A DNA stretch of 64,000 nucleotides from Leucobacter sp. CX169 (lineage in GTDB: Bacteria; Actinomycetota; Actinomycetes; Actinomycetales; Microbacteriaceae). The notes under the pieces were generated by a model. It did not search any database, was not told the DNA's origin, and was given only the letters and a program-made list of their open reading frames with translations. The stretch spans positions 2,728,001-2,792,000 of the forward strand of contig NZ_CP071051.1 in the NCBI RefSeq assembly GCF_017161405.1, in the 5' to 3' direction. Position 1 is the stretch's first letter, and every line of letters starts with the position of its first letter. A program made the translations under genes and the position numbers. This document shows positions 25,807-34,921 of the stretch, one piece after another.

Positions 25807-27048
25807 CTAGAACTGTGTGCGCCCCTGCGAACAAGTCACCGTCGCGGCGGACTGGCCCGTGATGTTCTCAGGCAGGGCACCCGCAGGCGGAGCCACCGGT
25901 TCGACCGGCGCACCCTCGACAGGGGCAACCGCGTTCGGGTCGACCGGTGCGACCTCGCCGCCGACGACCTCGACCGCTTCACCGGTGGCCGACACGGTGA
26001 TCGGCTGGCCTGCCCGCAACAGGTCCATCATGGTTTGTGCCGATGCCATGTCCGGGGCCAGGCGACCTGCCTGATACGGGTGCGTGTAGTTCGGGAACTG
26101 CACGAAGTTGATGTTGTTGAGATCGATGTTCTTGAGGGTCGACGCGACCTGCTGCATCATCGAGATTGAGGTGAATCCGCTCGAGAGCGTCATGTTCTCG
26201 ACGGCGGCCTTCGCCAGGCCGTACACCTTCATCGGGTCAGACAGCGTCTCGGCGCTCTTGAGCTTGCGCACCATGCTCGACATGAAGATCTGCTGGTTAC
26301 TGATGCGGCTCGTATCGCCGCCGTCGCCGACTCCGTGGCGCGTGCGCAGGAACTGCAGGGCTTCAACGCCCACGAGGGTGTTCTCGCCGGCGGGCAGCAC
26401 CAGGCCGGTGTAGGGGTCGTCAATCGGAGCCGTGAGACAAACGTCCACGCCGCCGACGGCGTTCGAGATGTTGATCACGCCGTCGAAGGTAACGACGCCA
26501 CCGTAGGGAATTACGAGGCCGGTGAGCTCCGAGACCGTCTCGACCACGCAAGACAGACCGCCCTGACCGAGCGTGGTGTTGAACTGGCGTTCGCTTGCCG
26601 CGGGGTAGTAGTCCTCTTCGCCTTCCGGACCGGTGCAGCTGGGGACCGGCACCATGAGGTCGCGGGGGAAGCTGATGACGGTCGCGTTCTGGTGATCGGC
26701 CGATACGTGCAGCAGCATCGTGACGTCGTTGAGCTCGCCCTCCTCGCCGTCGTCGAGTGACTGTCCGGCGCGGCTGTCCGAGCCCACGAGCAGGATGTTG
26801 AGCTCGCCCTCCACCGCCTCAGACCCTACCTGGGCAGCGTCAGGGACCTTCGTGCCGAGGTCGACGGTCTGCACCTTATTCGCAAGATCCCACACCGCGT
26901 AGGCGGCAACCGATACGCCGCTGAGCACGAGCACGAGGGCCGTGGTGGCGACCACGCGGAGGCCGTTCATCCACGCGTTCGACCGATGCTGGCGCCCGTG
27001 GCGCACATTCGATCGACGCGCGGAGGCGTCCTTCGGGTGCTTCGCCAT
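25807..27048 (-). CDS. LytR-CpsA-Psr (LCP) family cell-wall glycopolymer ligase
   Basis: A 413-residue protein. A short cytoplasmic, basic N-terminus precedes one membrane helix (about residues 28-50, VVATTALVLVLSGVSVAAYAV). The extracellular LCP domain follows with LLVGSDSRAG, DVTMLLHVSADHQNATVISFPRDLMVP, the GGVDVCL strand and LQFLRTRHGVGDGGDTSRISNQQ, the conserved Arg/Asp cluster that binds polyprenyl pyrophosphate. LCP enzymes attach teichoic-acid-like or arabinogalactan glycans to peptidoglycan. The ATG at 27048 is chosen for its AGGA box; an upstream frame has no signal. The C-terminal 60 residues are rich in Pro, Val and Ala. Confidence 0.88.
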   Translation of the reverse strand: MAKHPKDASARRSNVRHGRQHRSNAWMNGLRVVATTALVLVLSGVSVAAYAVWDLANKVQTVDLGTKVPDAAQVGSEAVEGELNILLVGSDSRAGQSLDDGEEGELNDVTMLLHVSADHQNATVISFPRDLMVPVPSCTGPEGEEDYYPAASERQFNTTLGQGGLSCVVETVSELTGLVIPYGGVVTFDGVINISNAVGGVDVCLTAPIDDPYTGLVLPAGENTLVGVEALQFLRTRHGVGDGGDTSRISNQQIFMSSMVRKLKSAETLSDPMKVYGLAKAAVENMTLSSGFTSISMMQQVASTLKNIDLNNINFVQFPNYTHPYQAGRLAPDMASAQTMMDLLRAGQPITVSATGEAVEVVGGEVAPVDPNAVAPVEGAPVEPVAPPAGALPENITGQSAATVTCSQGRTQF

Positions 27049-27171
27049 CAATCCTGCTTCCTCGTGAAAAAGTATGCGGCTAGGCCGCGGTTCGCAAACC
27101 TCGCAGGACGACGCTACCCCGCAGCGCTGGGTGCCCCCTTTGAAGAGCCTGCGCATTCGCGGCGAGAATAA

Positions 27172-27202
27172 CGTTCCCCGGTGCACCTGGCACCGGGGAA
27201 CG
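27172..27202 (-). terminator. Intrinsic hairpin terminator of tRNA-Ser
   Basis: A perfect 13-bp stem (CGTTCCCCGGTGC with GCACCGGGGAACG) and a 5-nt loop, beginning 8 nt after the 3' end of the tRNA gene on the minus strand, followed by TTATTCTCG. Confidence 0.85.
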
Positions 27203-27209
27203 ATTCACT

Positions 27210-27297
27210 TGGCGGAGGGTAGGAGATTCGAACTCCTGAGGCGTTTCCGCCCACTTGTTTTCAAGACAAGCTCCTTCGGCCGCTCGGACAACCCTCC
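27210..27297 (-). tRNA. tRNA-Ser, anticodon TGA
   Basis: 88 nt including the encoded CCA. The acceptor stem is GGAGGGT/ACCCTCC with discriminator G. The anticodon arm CTTGT-CTTGAAA-ACAAG gives anticodon TGA (reads UCA and other UCN codons). A long variable arm and T-loop GTTCGAAT are present, as required for class II tRNA-Ser. It lies close to serS, with only the HAD gene between them. Confidence 0.97.
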
Positions 27298-27307
27298 ACG
27301 TGGAATC

Positions 27308-28126
27308 TTAGCGGGGTGCGAGAATCTCCGGAAACTCGGCCTCAAGCGCGGCGGCAAGTCCGCCGTCTTCGACCGTGCCCGTGACGTGGTTCGCGACCGC
27401 CTTGACGTCCGCCGGGGCCTGCCCCATCGCGACGGCGACGCCTCGGTGGGCGGCCCACTCGAGCATCTGAATGTCGTTGCGGCCATCGCCGGCCGCGAGC
27501 ACGCGGTCGCGCGGAATCTCGAGCCGCGCAAGGATGCGCTCAAGCGCCGAGGCCTTCGTCACGCCGTCCGGCGCGATGTCGAGCCACGCGGTCCAGCCGA
27601 TAGCGTACGAGACGCTCGACAGTCCCATCTTCTCGACGACTCTGAGGAATTCCTCGAGCTGGTGGTCGGGCGACACGACGACGACACGCGTCGCCTGCAC
27701 GCCGAGCAGCTGCTCAAACGGGACCTGACGCTTGCGCGTCGGCAACGTCGCGTCCGGGATCGCCTCGGTATAGAGGAACAACCCGTCCGCATCCTCGATC
27801 GCGTAGCGCGCCGTGAGCAGGTGGGTGCGGATGCGTGTGAGTACCTCGGTCGTGTCGAACGTCTCGGAATACTCGACGCGGTAGCCGCGGTTTGCCAGCG
27901 GGTCGCGCGCGAGCACGACCGCGCCGTTGCAGGCGACGACCCAGCGCGGCTTAATCTTCAGCTGCTCAACGATGGGGAGCGTCGCGTCCACCGATCGGCC
28001 CGTTGCGATGACGATCTCGTGGCCCGCGGCCTCGAGCAGACGCAGCACCTCCGCGATCCTGGGATCGAACGTGCCGTCATGGAAGAGAACGGTGCCGTCG
28101 AGGTCGAGCGCAATCAGGCGGGTCAC
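27308..28126 (-). CDS. HAD-superfamily hydrolase (Cof type)
   Basis: A 272-residue phosphatase with motif I LDLDGTV (nucleophile D8, D10), motif II around ATGRS, and the late motif [13 protein letters not shown] that binds magnesium. A C2B cap lies between about residues 85 and 190, as in Cof-type sugar-phosphate or flavin-precursor phosphatases. Substrate cannot be read from the sequence. It starts within the serS stop (4-bp overlap) and so is translated with serS. Confidence 0.85.
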   Translation of the reverse strand: MTRLIALDLDGTVLFHDGTFDPRIAEVLRLLEAAGHEIVIATGRSVDATLPIVEQLKIKPRWVVACNGAVVLARDPLANRGYRVEYSETFDTTEVLTRIRTHLLTARYAIEDADGLFLYTEAIPDATLPTRKRQVPFEQLLGVQATRVVVVSPDHQLEEFLRVVEKMGLSSVSYAIGWTAWLDIAPDGVTKASALERILARLEIPRDRVLAAGDGRNDIQMLEWAAHRGVAVAMGQAPADVKAVANHVTGTVEDGGLAAALEAEFPEILAPR

Positions 28127-29418
28127 TCGGAGGCGCTCCCAGCGGCGCTCGTGACACCCTCGGGTACGAGCACCTCGAGGCCGCCCAGGTACGGGCGCAG
28201 CGCCTCGGGAACGCGCACACTGCCGTCCGCCTGCTGGTGGGTCTCCAGGATTGCGACGATCCAGCGGGTGGTCGCGAGGGTGCCGTTCAGCGTCGCCACC
28301 ATCTCGGACTTGCCGTCTTCGTTACGGAAGCGCGTCTTCAGACGGCGAGCCTGGTAGCTCGTGCAGTTGCTCGTCGAGGTGAGTTCGCGGTACGCACCCT
28401 GGGTCGGCACCCACGCCTCGATGTCGAACTTGCGGGCTGCGCTCGAACCGAGGTCGCCCGCGGCGACGTCGATGACGCGGTAGCTGAGGCCCAGCGCCTG
28501 CAGCATCGCTTCCTGCCAGGCGACGAGGCGATCGTGCTCGGCCTCGGCCTCGGCGGGCGTCGTGTAGACGAACATCTCGAGCTTGTTGAACTGGTGCACG
28601 CGCAGGATCCCGCGGGTGTCCTTGCCGTGCGAACCCGCCTCGCGGCGGTAGCAGGTGGACCAGCCGGCGTAGCGGATCGGCCCACGCGTGAGGTCAAGGA
28701 TTTCGTCGGAATGGTACCCGGCAAGCGCCACCTCGCTCGTGCCCGTGAGGTAGAGGTCGTCCTCGGCGAGGCGGTACACCTCATCGGAGTGCTCACCCAG
28801 GAAGCCGGTGCCGCGCATGATCTCGGGCTTGACGAGCGTCGGCGTGATGAGCGGGATGAAGCCGTGCTCGAGCGCCTGGTTCAGCGCCATCTGCATGATC
28901 GCGAGCTCGAGGCGCGCGCCGATGCCACGGAGGAAGTAGAAGCGAGCGCCAGACACCTTCGCGCCGCGCTCCATATCGATCGCGCCGAGTGCCTCGCCAA
29001 TCTGCAGGTGGTCGCGGGCCTCGAAGTCGAAGCTCGGGATCTCGCCGACCTCGCGCAGCGTGACGAAGTTCTCCTCGCCCCCGGCAGGGACGGCGTCAAT
29101 CACGACGTTCTCGATCGTGAGGGCGATGTCGGCGAACGCGGCCTCAGCCTCGCCCGCTCGCACGTTGGCCGCCTTCACCTGCGCCGCGAGATCGGAGGCG
29201 CGGGCGAGCAGCACCGTGCGCTCGTCCTTCGACGCTTTCGCGACCTTCTTGCCGAACTGGTTCTGTTCGGCGCGCAGCGTCTCGTACTCGCTGAGGGCGG
29301 CACGACGCGCGTCGTCCGCGGCTATCGCACGGTCGACCACCGACTCGTCGTTTCCTCGGGCGCGCTGCGAGCGCTTGACGGCATCGGGGTCAGTGCGGAG
29401 GAGAGTGGGATCGATCAC
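28123..29418 (-). CDS. serS: Serine--tRNA ligase
   Basis: A 431-residue class II synthetase that charges tRNA-Ser. An N-terminal coiled-coil arm (residues 20-110, [16 protein letters not shown]) binds the long variable arm of the tRNA. Motif 2 ([27 protein letters not shown]) and motif 3 ([15 protein letters not shown]) are complete, and the serine-site [11 protein letters not shown] is present. The GTG start at 29418 is chosen because the protein then begins [12 protein letters not shown], as usual for SerRS, and TAGACT lies 7 nt upstream (leaderless layout). It is divergent from the lipid kinase gene, only 42 bp away. Confidence 0.96.
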   Translation of the reverse strand: MIDPTLLRTDPDAVKRSQRARGNDESVVDRAIAADDARRAALSEYETLRAEQNQFGKKVAKASKDERTVLLARASDLAAQVKAANVRAGEAEAAFADIALTIENVVIDAVPAGGEENFVTLREVGEIPSFDFEARDHLQIGEALGAIDMERGAKVSGARFYFLRGIGARLELAIMQMALNQALEHGFIPLITPTLVKPEIMRGTGFLGEHSDEVYRLAEDDLYLTGTSEVALAGYHSDEILDLTRGPIRYAGWSTCYRREAGSHGKDTRGILRVHQFNKLEMFVYTTPAEAEAEHDRLVAWQEAMLQALGLSYRVIDVAAGDLGSSAARKFDIEAWVPTQGAYRELTSTSNCTSYQARRLKTRFRNEDGKSEMVATLNGTLATTRWIVAILETHQQADGSVRVPEALRPYLGGLEVLVPEGVTSAAGSASE

Positions 29419-29460
29419 ACAATGCAGTCTATTCGAGCGCGCGGGCGCTACCCTGGCCCC

Positions 29461-30468
29461 ATGCCAGAACCACGCTTCAACACCCTCCCCCGAGCGGTCG
29501 TTGTGTACCACCCGCTGAAGACGAACCTGGCCCAGCTGCGCGTCGCGGTGGACCACCAGGAGGCGGCTGCGGGATGGGCCCCGACCGAGTGGGTCGAGAC
29601 CGCGGCGGAGGACGCCGGGCTCTCGGCGGCACGCACAGCGGCGAAAAGCGGGGCAAGCGTCGTGCTCGCCGCGGGCGGCGATGGGACGGTGCGCGCGGTC
29701 GCGGAGGGCCTACGCGACAGCGAGACGGCGCTCGCCGTGATCCCTCAGGGCACGGGGAACCTGCTGGCACGGAACATCGGAGCCCCGCTCAATGACCTCG
29801 AAGAGGCGGTGCGCGCCGCGTTCCATGGGGTGAATCGACCGCTCGACCTCGGCGTCGCCACGATCGTCCGTCCCGATGGGACGGAGGACGAACACGTCTT
29901 CCTCGTGCTGGCGGGCATGGGGCTCGACGCGCGCGCCATCTCGCTCACGCGAAGCAATCTCAAGCGACGTGTCGGCTGGCTCGCGTACGTCGATGCTGGC
30001 CTACGCACCATGATCAAAGACGCCGCGCTCAAGGTGCGCTACTCCGTCAACGGCTCGCCCGAGAAACCCCTGACGGTGTACACCGTGATGATCGGCAACT
30101 GCGGCCTGCTGCCCGGGGGCGTCCTGCTGATACCCAATGCGAAGATCGACGACGGCGTGCTCGATGTCGTTGCCCTGCGCCCGCTCGGCCCCTTCTCATG
30201 GCTCCATATTTGGAGCAAGCTCAGCTGGGAGAACGGGGTGCTGCGGAAGTCGAAGACGGGCCGCAAGATCATCAACCTCGTGAGCGACACCCGGCACGTC
30301 ACCTACTTGCAGGCGCGCACCTTTTCGCTGACGGTCGCGAAGCCCGAACCCGTGCAGCTCGACGGCGATGACTTCGGCGAGGCCCTCGCGGTGCGCGGCA
30401 ACGTCGACCCCGGGGCGCTCCGCCTGCGGGTGCTCCCGGGCTGGGCCGACAAGGTTCAGCTGGGCTGA
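29461..30468 (+). CDS. Diacylglycerol/lipid kinase family protein (DagK/YegS type)
   Basis: A 335-residue soluble lipid kinase with the catalytic GGDGT (residues 72-76) and the nucleotide-site [11 protein letters not shown]. The C-terminal beta-sandwich has [35 protein letters not shown] and QLDGDDFG. It likely phosphorylates diacylglycerol or a related lipid. The ATG follows TACCCT by 6 nt, so the message is probably leaderless. A much longer open frame upstream is only antisense to serS. Confidence 0.9.
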   Translation: MPEPRFNTLPRAVVVYHPLKTNLAQLRVAVDHQEAAAGWAPTEWVETAAEDAGLSAARTAAKSGASVVLAAGGDGTVRAVAEGLRDSETALAVIPQGTGNLLARNIGAPLNDLEEAVRAAFHGVNRPLDLGVATIVRPDGTEDEHVFLVLAGMGLDARAISLTRSNLKRRVGWLAYVDAGLRTMIKDAALKVRYSVNGSPEKPLTVYTVMIGNCGLLPGGVLLIPNAKIDDGVLDVVALRPLGPFSWLHIWSKLSWENGVLRKSKTGRKIINLVSDTRHVTYLQARTFSLTVAKPEPVQLDGDDFGEALAVRGNVDPGALRLRVLPGWADKVQLG

Positions 30469-30592
30469 GCTTCCGCGGCGGGCGGGCAGGATCCTGCCGG
30501 GTCGAGATCTCCCGCGACGGGGGCATATCCCTCCGGCTGCGGGACTCCGGTAGCGGCCGGGGCGCGGTGAAACGCTCCCCCGGCCTCGCGGG

Positions 30593-31591
30593 TCACTCCG
30601 CCTCCGGCGTCGCCTCGGGCTGCCCCTCAGCGCCGGCGCCGGCCGTTGCGCCCTTCGCCGCGACTTCGGCTTCGGGCTGATCTACCAGGCAGTCATGACT
30701 GAGCGCCGAAGCCTTCGCGAACGGCGGCTTGGTGGGCCCGAATCGGCCCTGTTCCGCGAGCGGGAAAACGTTCCACGCGTCCGGCCGAGACGCGAGAGCG
30801 TTTGGCACCATCGGGAAGTCCTGCTGCGCGACCTCGTCCCAAGTAGACATATTTTCGTCAGCGTTGAGCGGCTGGCCCTCCGCGTCGAAAAGCTGCACCC
30901 CGTCGATTGGATTGCCCGCGCAGTCATATGCGAACACGTTCTCGACGGGAACTCCGTCAGCCACGAGCCCCGGCTGCACCCACGGCTCGCTGGCTTCTGC
31001 TTGGCCGCCGATGGCGAACCAGCTCCCGAGCATCATGAACGAGGCCGGGACGAGTGCAATCACCGCTCCCACCGAGGACGCTCGTCGCAGGAAGACGATG
31101 AAGCCGTTCGGCTGCCAGCGGCCTCGACCCCACTGCACGCTGATCACCACTGCGGCGGCGGTCAGCAGCAGCGTCAGGAGGCCCAGCCCACGGAACAGGA
31201 CCGTAAACACGAGCCCGACCATGAGGCCGCGGGCGACCCACCAGACCGGGGTCAGCGTCACCATGAAGTCGGCGACGCCCCGACGCCGGGGAGTCGCGAC
31301 CCACCAGCGCTGAGCTGCGGACCACGCGTCGCGCAGGCTGGCTCGTTTCTTCTCATTACCCTTCGGGGGCAGCCCGGCGGCGGCGCGCAGCTCGGCGGCG
31401 TACTCGGCCGGGTCGCCGAGATCCGCTCCCTCGCAGAGGCGATCGACGAGGTCGGCGCCGAGGCCGTCAGTCAGTTCGTCGATCTCCTCGGCCGGCAGGT
31501 CGGCGCACTGGCGCCGGATTTCCTCGATGAAGGCGAGGGCGGCGACCGCGTGGCTGCCCTGAGGGAGTGGGGTGGTGGGCGTAATAGTCAT
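30593..31591 (-). CDS. Membrane protein with HAAS-like prefix, PadR-linked
   Basis: A 332-residue protein. Residues 20-75 (AALAFIEEIRRQCADLPAEEIDELTDGLGADL) resemble the helical HAAS or permease-prefix domain that often pairs with PadR regulators. Four hydrophobic helices follow (about 120-210), then an extracytoplasmic region with two Cys (YDCAGNP; SHDCLVDQ) and an Ala/Glu-rich tail. It overlaps the PadR stop by 4 bp, so the two form one operon in which PadR probably regulates the pair. Function unknown; such modules are often tied to envelope stress. Confidence 0.75.
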   Translation of the reverse strand: MTITPTTPLPQGSHAVAALAFIEEIRRQCADLPAEEIDELTDGLGADLVDRLCEGADLGDPAEYAAELRAAAGLPPKGNEKKRASLRDAWSAAQRWWVATPRRRGVADFMVTLTPVWWVARGLMVGLVFTVLFRGLGLLTLLLTAAAVVISVQWGRGRWQPNGFIVFLRRASSVGAVIALVPASFMMLGSWFAIGGQAEASEPWVQPGLVADGVPVENVFAYDCAGNPIDGVQLFDAEGQPLNADENMSTWDEVAQQDFPMVPNALASRPDAWNVFPLAEQGRFGPTKPPFAKASALSHDCLVDQPEAEVAAKGATAGAGAEGQPEATPEAE

Positions 31592-31932
31592 GCGGGGTCT
31601 CCCGTCGTGAGCGAGGTGGTCCCGAGGAGGGAGCCCAGGGTGTCTGAGAATCGCGACCAGTCGGTGCGCTGCTGCTCGAGAAGTTCCTCGCCGGCCGGCG
31701 TCATACTGTAGTACTTGCGGTGCGGCCCGCCGTCCGAGGGGACGACGTAAGTGGACAGGGCCCCCGCGGCGTAGAGCCGGCGCAGTGTGCCGTACACCGA
31801 GGCGTCGCCGACCTGGTCGAGCCCGGCATCGCGCAGGCGGCGCAAGATGTCGTAGCCGTAGCCGTCCTCGTGTTGCACGACCGCGAGCACTGCGGCGTCG
31901 AGCACCCCCTTGAGGAGTTGCGTGGTGTCCAT
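31588..31932 (-). CDS. PadR-family transcriptional regulator
   Basis: A 114-residue winged-helix protein (MDTTQLLKGVLDAAVLAVVQHEDGYGYDILRRL...VYGTLRRLYAAGALSTY...RKYYSMTPAGEELLEQQ), a standard PadR domain with a short dimerisation helix. The ATG at 31932 has AAGGGA about 6-7 nt upstream; the in-frame start at 31986 has none. It is the first gene of an operon with the membrane protein. The tandem repeat at 31999-32018 just upstream is a likely autoregulatory site. Confidence 0.9.
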   Translation of the reverse strand: MDTTQLLKGVLDAAVLAVVQHEDGYGYDILRRLRDAGLDQVGDASVYGTLRRLYAAGALSTYVVPSDGGPHRKYYSMTPAGEELLEQQRTDWSRFSDTLGSLLGTTSLTTGDPA

Positions 31933-31998
31933 CCGGTTCCCTTCGCGCGGCGTCGTCGCGGCTTGTTGCTGCGCTTTACGGTTCACACACTACTACGC

Positions 31999-32018
31999 AG
32001 TGCGCAATAGTGCGCAAT
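31999..32018. promoter_or_regulatory. Tandem AGTGCGCAAT repeats upstream of padR
   Basis: Two perfect adjacent copies of AGTGCGCAAT (31999-32008, 32009-32018), 67 bp upstream of the PadR start. Read on the minus strand they give TTGCGCA, a usable -35-like element. They are a candidate operator for the regulator. Confidence 0.45.
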
Positions 32019-32076
32019 GGGGAAGTTGATTTGGGGCGGCGCCTCCCGCCCCGGACATGGCTGAGGCTGAGGCTGA

Positions 32077-32137
32077 GGCGACCTTGCGCAGAAGGTTGCA
32101 TCACCGGGCGCGAAAGAGCCCTCTGCGCAAGGTCGCC
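32077..32137. repeat. Long intergenic hairpin downstream of pheA
   Basis: Two 19-nt arms (32077-32095 and 32119-32137) pair with a single mismatch around a 23-nt loop. The outer arm begins GGCGACCTTGCGCAGA. It lies between the pheA stop and the padR promoter. The lack of a T-run and the large loop make it unlike an ordinary terminator. A hairpin of the same architecture lies at 42110-42164. A short (GGCTGA)3 tandem precedes the left arm. Confidence 0.6.
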
Positions 32138-32225
32138 AGGGCGGTGGGGGGGCGGGGAAGAGACCTTGAGGGGACGTCCCTAGACCAGGCCGCCAGACAC
32201 CCCTCGTTCAGGCCGTCAGAGGTCC

Positions 32226-33185
32226 CTAGTTCAGGCCGTCGGCCGTGCCCTCGACCACGCCGCGCAGCCAGTCGCGGGCGTCGCGGAACGTGTCGTCGTC
32301 CTGCTGCGAGCGAATCGTCGCCGGCAGCTTGTCGGCGCGGGGGTAGGAGCCCAGGAACACGACGAGCGGGCTGAACCGCTTCACGCCGAGCAGCGCGTCG
32401 GCCACACGTTCGTCGAGCACATGCCCCTCGGCGTCGATGACGAAGCGGTAGCGGCCCATCCGGTCGCCGATCGGGCGCGACGCAAGCAGCGTCAGGTTGA
32501 CGCCGCGGGTCGCGAACTGTTCGAGGAGCTCGAGCAGCGCACCGGCGCGGTCCTCAGGCAACTCGACGATGAGGCTCGTCTTGTCGGCCCCCGTGGGAGT
32601 GCCAATCGGGGCCGTGCGCGAGACGAGGACAAAGCGCGTCATAGCGTTCGGGTTGTCGCCGATGCCGGTCGCGAGCACGTCGACGTCGTAGTGATCGACG
32701 ATGCCGGGGGGCGCGACGGCGGCGTTGACTCCGGAATCCTCGAAGAGGTCGGCCGCGGCCTGCACGTTCGACGACGCCGGGATGTGCCGGTGGCCCGGGG
32801 TGTTCGCGTCGAGCCAGTTGCGGGTCTGCCCGTAGGCGACCGGGTGCGCGGCGACGACGCTGGCCTCCTCGAGAGTTGTGCCGGGTCGGGCGACGAGCAG
32901 GAATCGCACGGGCACGAGGTACTCGCCGATGATGCGCAGGCCCGGAATCGTCGCGAGCGCGTCCTGCGCGACCGTCACCCCGCCGTCGACCGAGTTCTCG
33001 ATCGCGATCATCGCGGCATCGCTCGCCCCCGAGACGACGTCGGCGAGCGCCTCACCGACGTTCGCGACCGGGTGCCAGTCCTGGCCGACGGCCTCGGGCA
33101 CCTGCGCGAGCGCGGCCTCCGTAAACGTGCCGGCCGGGCCCAGGTAGCTGTAGCGGCGGCGGGCGGGGTTCACGTGATCGGACAT
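32226..33185 (-). CDS. pheA: Prephenate dehydratase
   Basis: A 319-residue enzyme of phenylalanine synthesis that converts prephenate to phenylpyruvate. The PDT domain (residues 12-190) starts YSYLGPAGTFTEAAL and includes IENSVDGGV and the catalytic TRF motif (183-185). A C-terminal ACT domain (about 205-285, GALLELLEQFATRGVNLTLLASRP) gives feedback control by phenylalanine; the usual ESRP is ASRP here. No chorismate mutase domain is fused. The ATG follows TACGCT by 6 nt, leaderless style. It is 29 bp downstream of pgm on the same strand, but that promoter suggests separate transcription. Confidence 0.93.
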   Translation of the reverse strand: MSDHVNPARRRYSYLGPAGTFTEAALAQVPEAVGQDWHPVANVGEALADVVSGASDAAMIAIENSVDGGVTVAQDALATIPGLRIIGEYLVPVRFLLVARPGTTLEEASVVAAHPVAYGQTRNWLDANTPGHRHIPASSNVQAAADLFEDSGVNAAVAPPGIVDHYDVDVLATGIGDNPNAMTRFVLVSRTAPIGTPTGADKTSLIVELPEDRAGALLELLEQFATRGVNLTLLASRPIGDRMGRYRFVIDAEGHVLDERVADALLGVKRFSPLVVFLGSYPRADKLPATIRSQQDDDTFRDARDWLRGVVEGTADGLN

Positions 33186-33214
33186 GGGTTCAGCGTATCG
33201 GGCGGGCGCCCGCT

Positions 33215-34864
33215 CTAGCTCGCGAGCGCCCGCGACACGATCTCGCGCGCCGCCTCTTGCACCTCGGCGAGGTGCTGCGGTCCCCGGAACGACTCGGCGT
33301 AAATCTTGTACACGTCCTCGGTGCCCGAGGGGCGCGCGGCGAACCAGGCGTGTTCGGTCTGCACCTTGAGCCCGCCGATCGGGTCGCCGCTCGGCGCTTC
33401 CGTCATGATCGCCGCGATGGGGTCACCCGCGAGCTCGGTGTCGGCGATGTCCGCCGCCGAGAGCCCCGCAAGGCGCTTCTTCTGGGCGGGGGTCGCCGCC
33501 GCGTCGACGCGCGCATACGCGGGTTCGCCGAGCTTCGCGGCCAGTTCGCGGTAGCGCTCGGACGGCGACTGACCGGTGACCGCGCGGATCTCCGCGGCCA
33601 GCAGCGCCAGCAGGATCCCGTCCTTGTCGGTGCTCCACGCGGATCCGTCGAAGCAGAGGAAGGAGGCGCCGGCGCTCTCCTCCCCGCCGAACACGACCGA
33701 GCCGTCGGCGAGGCCGGGGACAAACCACTTGAAGCCCACGGGCACCTCGAGCAGGCGGCGCCCGTGCATCGCGACCACTCGATCGATCATCGCCGACGAC
33801 ACCAGGGTTTTCCCGATCGCCGACTCCACGGGCCAATCGGGGCGGTGCTGCAGCAGGTAGTCGATCGCAACCGCGAGGAAGTGATTCGGGTTCATCAGCC
33901 CGCCGTCGGGCGTGACGATGCCGTGCCGGTCGGCGTCGGCGTCGTTCGCGGTGACGACATCGAAGCGCTGTTGGTGCTCGAGCACCGACGCCATCGCGTT
34001 GGGCGACGAGGGATCCATGCGGATCTTCCCGTCCCAGTCGAGCGACATGAACGACCAGCGCGGGTCGACACCCGGGCCGAGCACCGTGAGGTTCAGCTCG
34101 TGACGGTCGCGGATCGCGGCCCAGTACGCGACGCTCGCCCCGCCCAGCGGGTGCGCGCCGATGCGCACCCCGGCCGACCGGATCGCGTCGAGGTTGATGA
34201 CGTCGCCCAGCGCGTCGACGTAGTCGCCGAGGAAGTCGGCCCGGCCGACCGGAGTGCCGATCACACCGTGCGTGCCCGAGCGGGGCACCGCCTCGACGCC
34301 TGCCTCGAGCAGTTCATTCGCGCGCGCGGCGATCCAGTTCGTCGCGTCGGAGTCGGCGGGGCCGCCGTGCGGGGGGTTGTACTTGAAGCCGCCGTCGCGC
34401 GGCGGGTTATGGCTCGGGGTCACCACGATTCCGTCGGCGCGCCCCGGGTCGTCGGTCGCGCGCGCCCGGTTGTGTGCCAGGATCGCCCGGCTCACCGCGG
34501 GGGTGGGCACGTAAATCTCGTCGCCCGAACCGGAGCGCGCGAGCACGTGCACGCCCGCGGCGGAGAGCACCTCGCGGGCAGTGTGCTCGGCCGGGGCCGA
34601 GAGCGGGTGCGTGTCGGCGCCGAGAAAGAGGGGGCCGGAGATGCCCTGGCCTGCGCGGTACTCGGCGATCGCGACGCAGATCGCGACGATGTGCGCCTCG
34701 TTGAAGGAGGCGGAGAGCGAGCTGCCGCGGTGTCCCGAGGTGCCAAACACGACACGCTGGGCGGCGACCGCCGGGTCGGGCTCTATGTCCGTATAGGCCG
34801 CAAGAAGCGCCTCAAGGTCAATGAGGTCCTCGGGCAGGGCAGGGGTTCCGGCGCGCTCGTGCAT
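33215..34864 (-). CDS. pgm: Phosphoglucomutase (alpha-D-glucose phosphate-specific)
   Basis: A 549-residue enzyme, near the normal family length of 545. The phosphoserine loop TPSHNPPRDGG has active S151; the metal loop is NDADADRHGI; the sugar-binding loop is GGEESAG; and the C-terminal phosphate loop is RPSGTEDVYK. It interconverts glucose 1-phosphate and glucose 6-phosphate, feeding glycogen and surface polysaccharide precursors. The ATG is 6 nt after GACACT on the minus strand, again a leaderless layout. Confidence 0.95.
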   Translation of the reverse strand: MHERAGTPALPEDLIDLEALLAAYTDIEPDPAVAAQRVVFGTSGHRGSSLSASFNEAHIVAICVAIAEYRAGQGISGPLFLGADTHPLSAPAEHTAREVLSAAGVHVLARSGSGDEIYVPTPAVSRAILAHNRARATDDPGRADGIVVTPSHNPPRDGGFKYNPPHGGPADSDATNWIAARANELLEAGVEAVPRSGTHGVIGTPVGRADFLGDYVDALGDVINLDAIRSAGVRIGAHPLGGASVAYWAAIRDRHELNLTVLGPGVDPRWSFMSLDWDGKIRMDPSSPNAMASVLEHQQRFDVVTANDADADRHGIVTPDGGLMNPNHFLAVAIDYLLQHRPDWPVESAIGKTLVSSAMIDRVVAMHGRRLLEVPVGFKWFVPGLADGSVVFGGEESAGASFLCFDGSAWSTDKDGILLALLAAEIRAVTGQSPSERYRELAAKLGEPAYARVDAAATPAQKKRLAGLSAADIADTELAGDPIAAIMTEAPSGDPIGGLKVQTEHAWFAARPSGTEDVYKIYAESFRGPQHLAEVQEAAREIVSRALAS

Positions 34865-34921
34865 GGACCCAGTGTCCCAGATCAGCGCTCGAATGCGCCG
34901 GTGCCCACCCCGCCGATGCCG

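Noticed and set aside
30486-30497. GCAGGATCCTGC read as a terminator after the lipid kinase gene
   Set aside because: The palindrome has no loop and no T-run, and the same 12-mer occurs inside coding regions, so it belongs to the dispersed octamer family.
32058-32077. (GGCTGA)3 short tandem repeat
   Set aside because: Only three units, next to the long hairpin; too short to claim a functional microsatellite.
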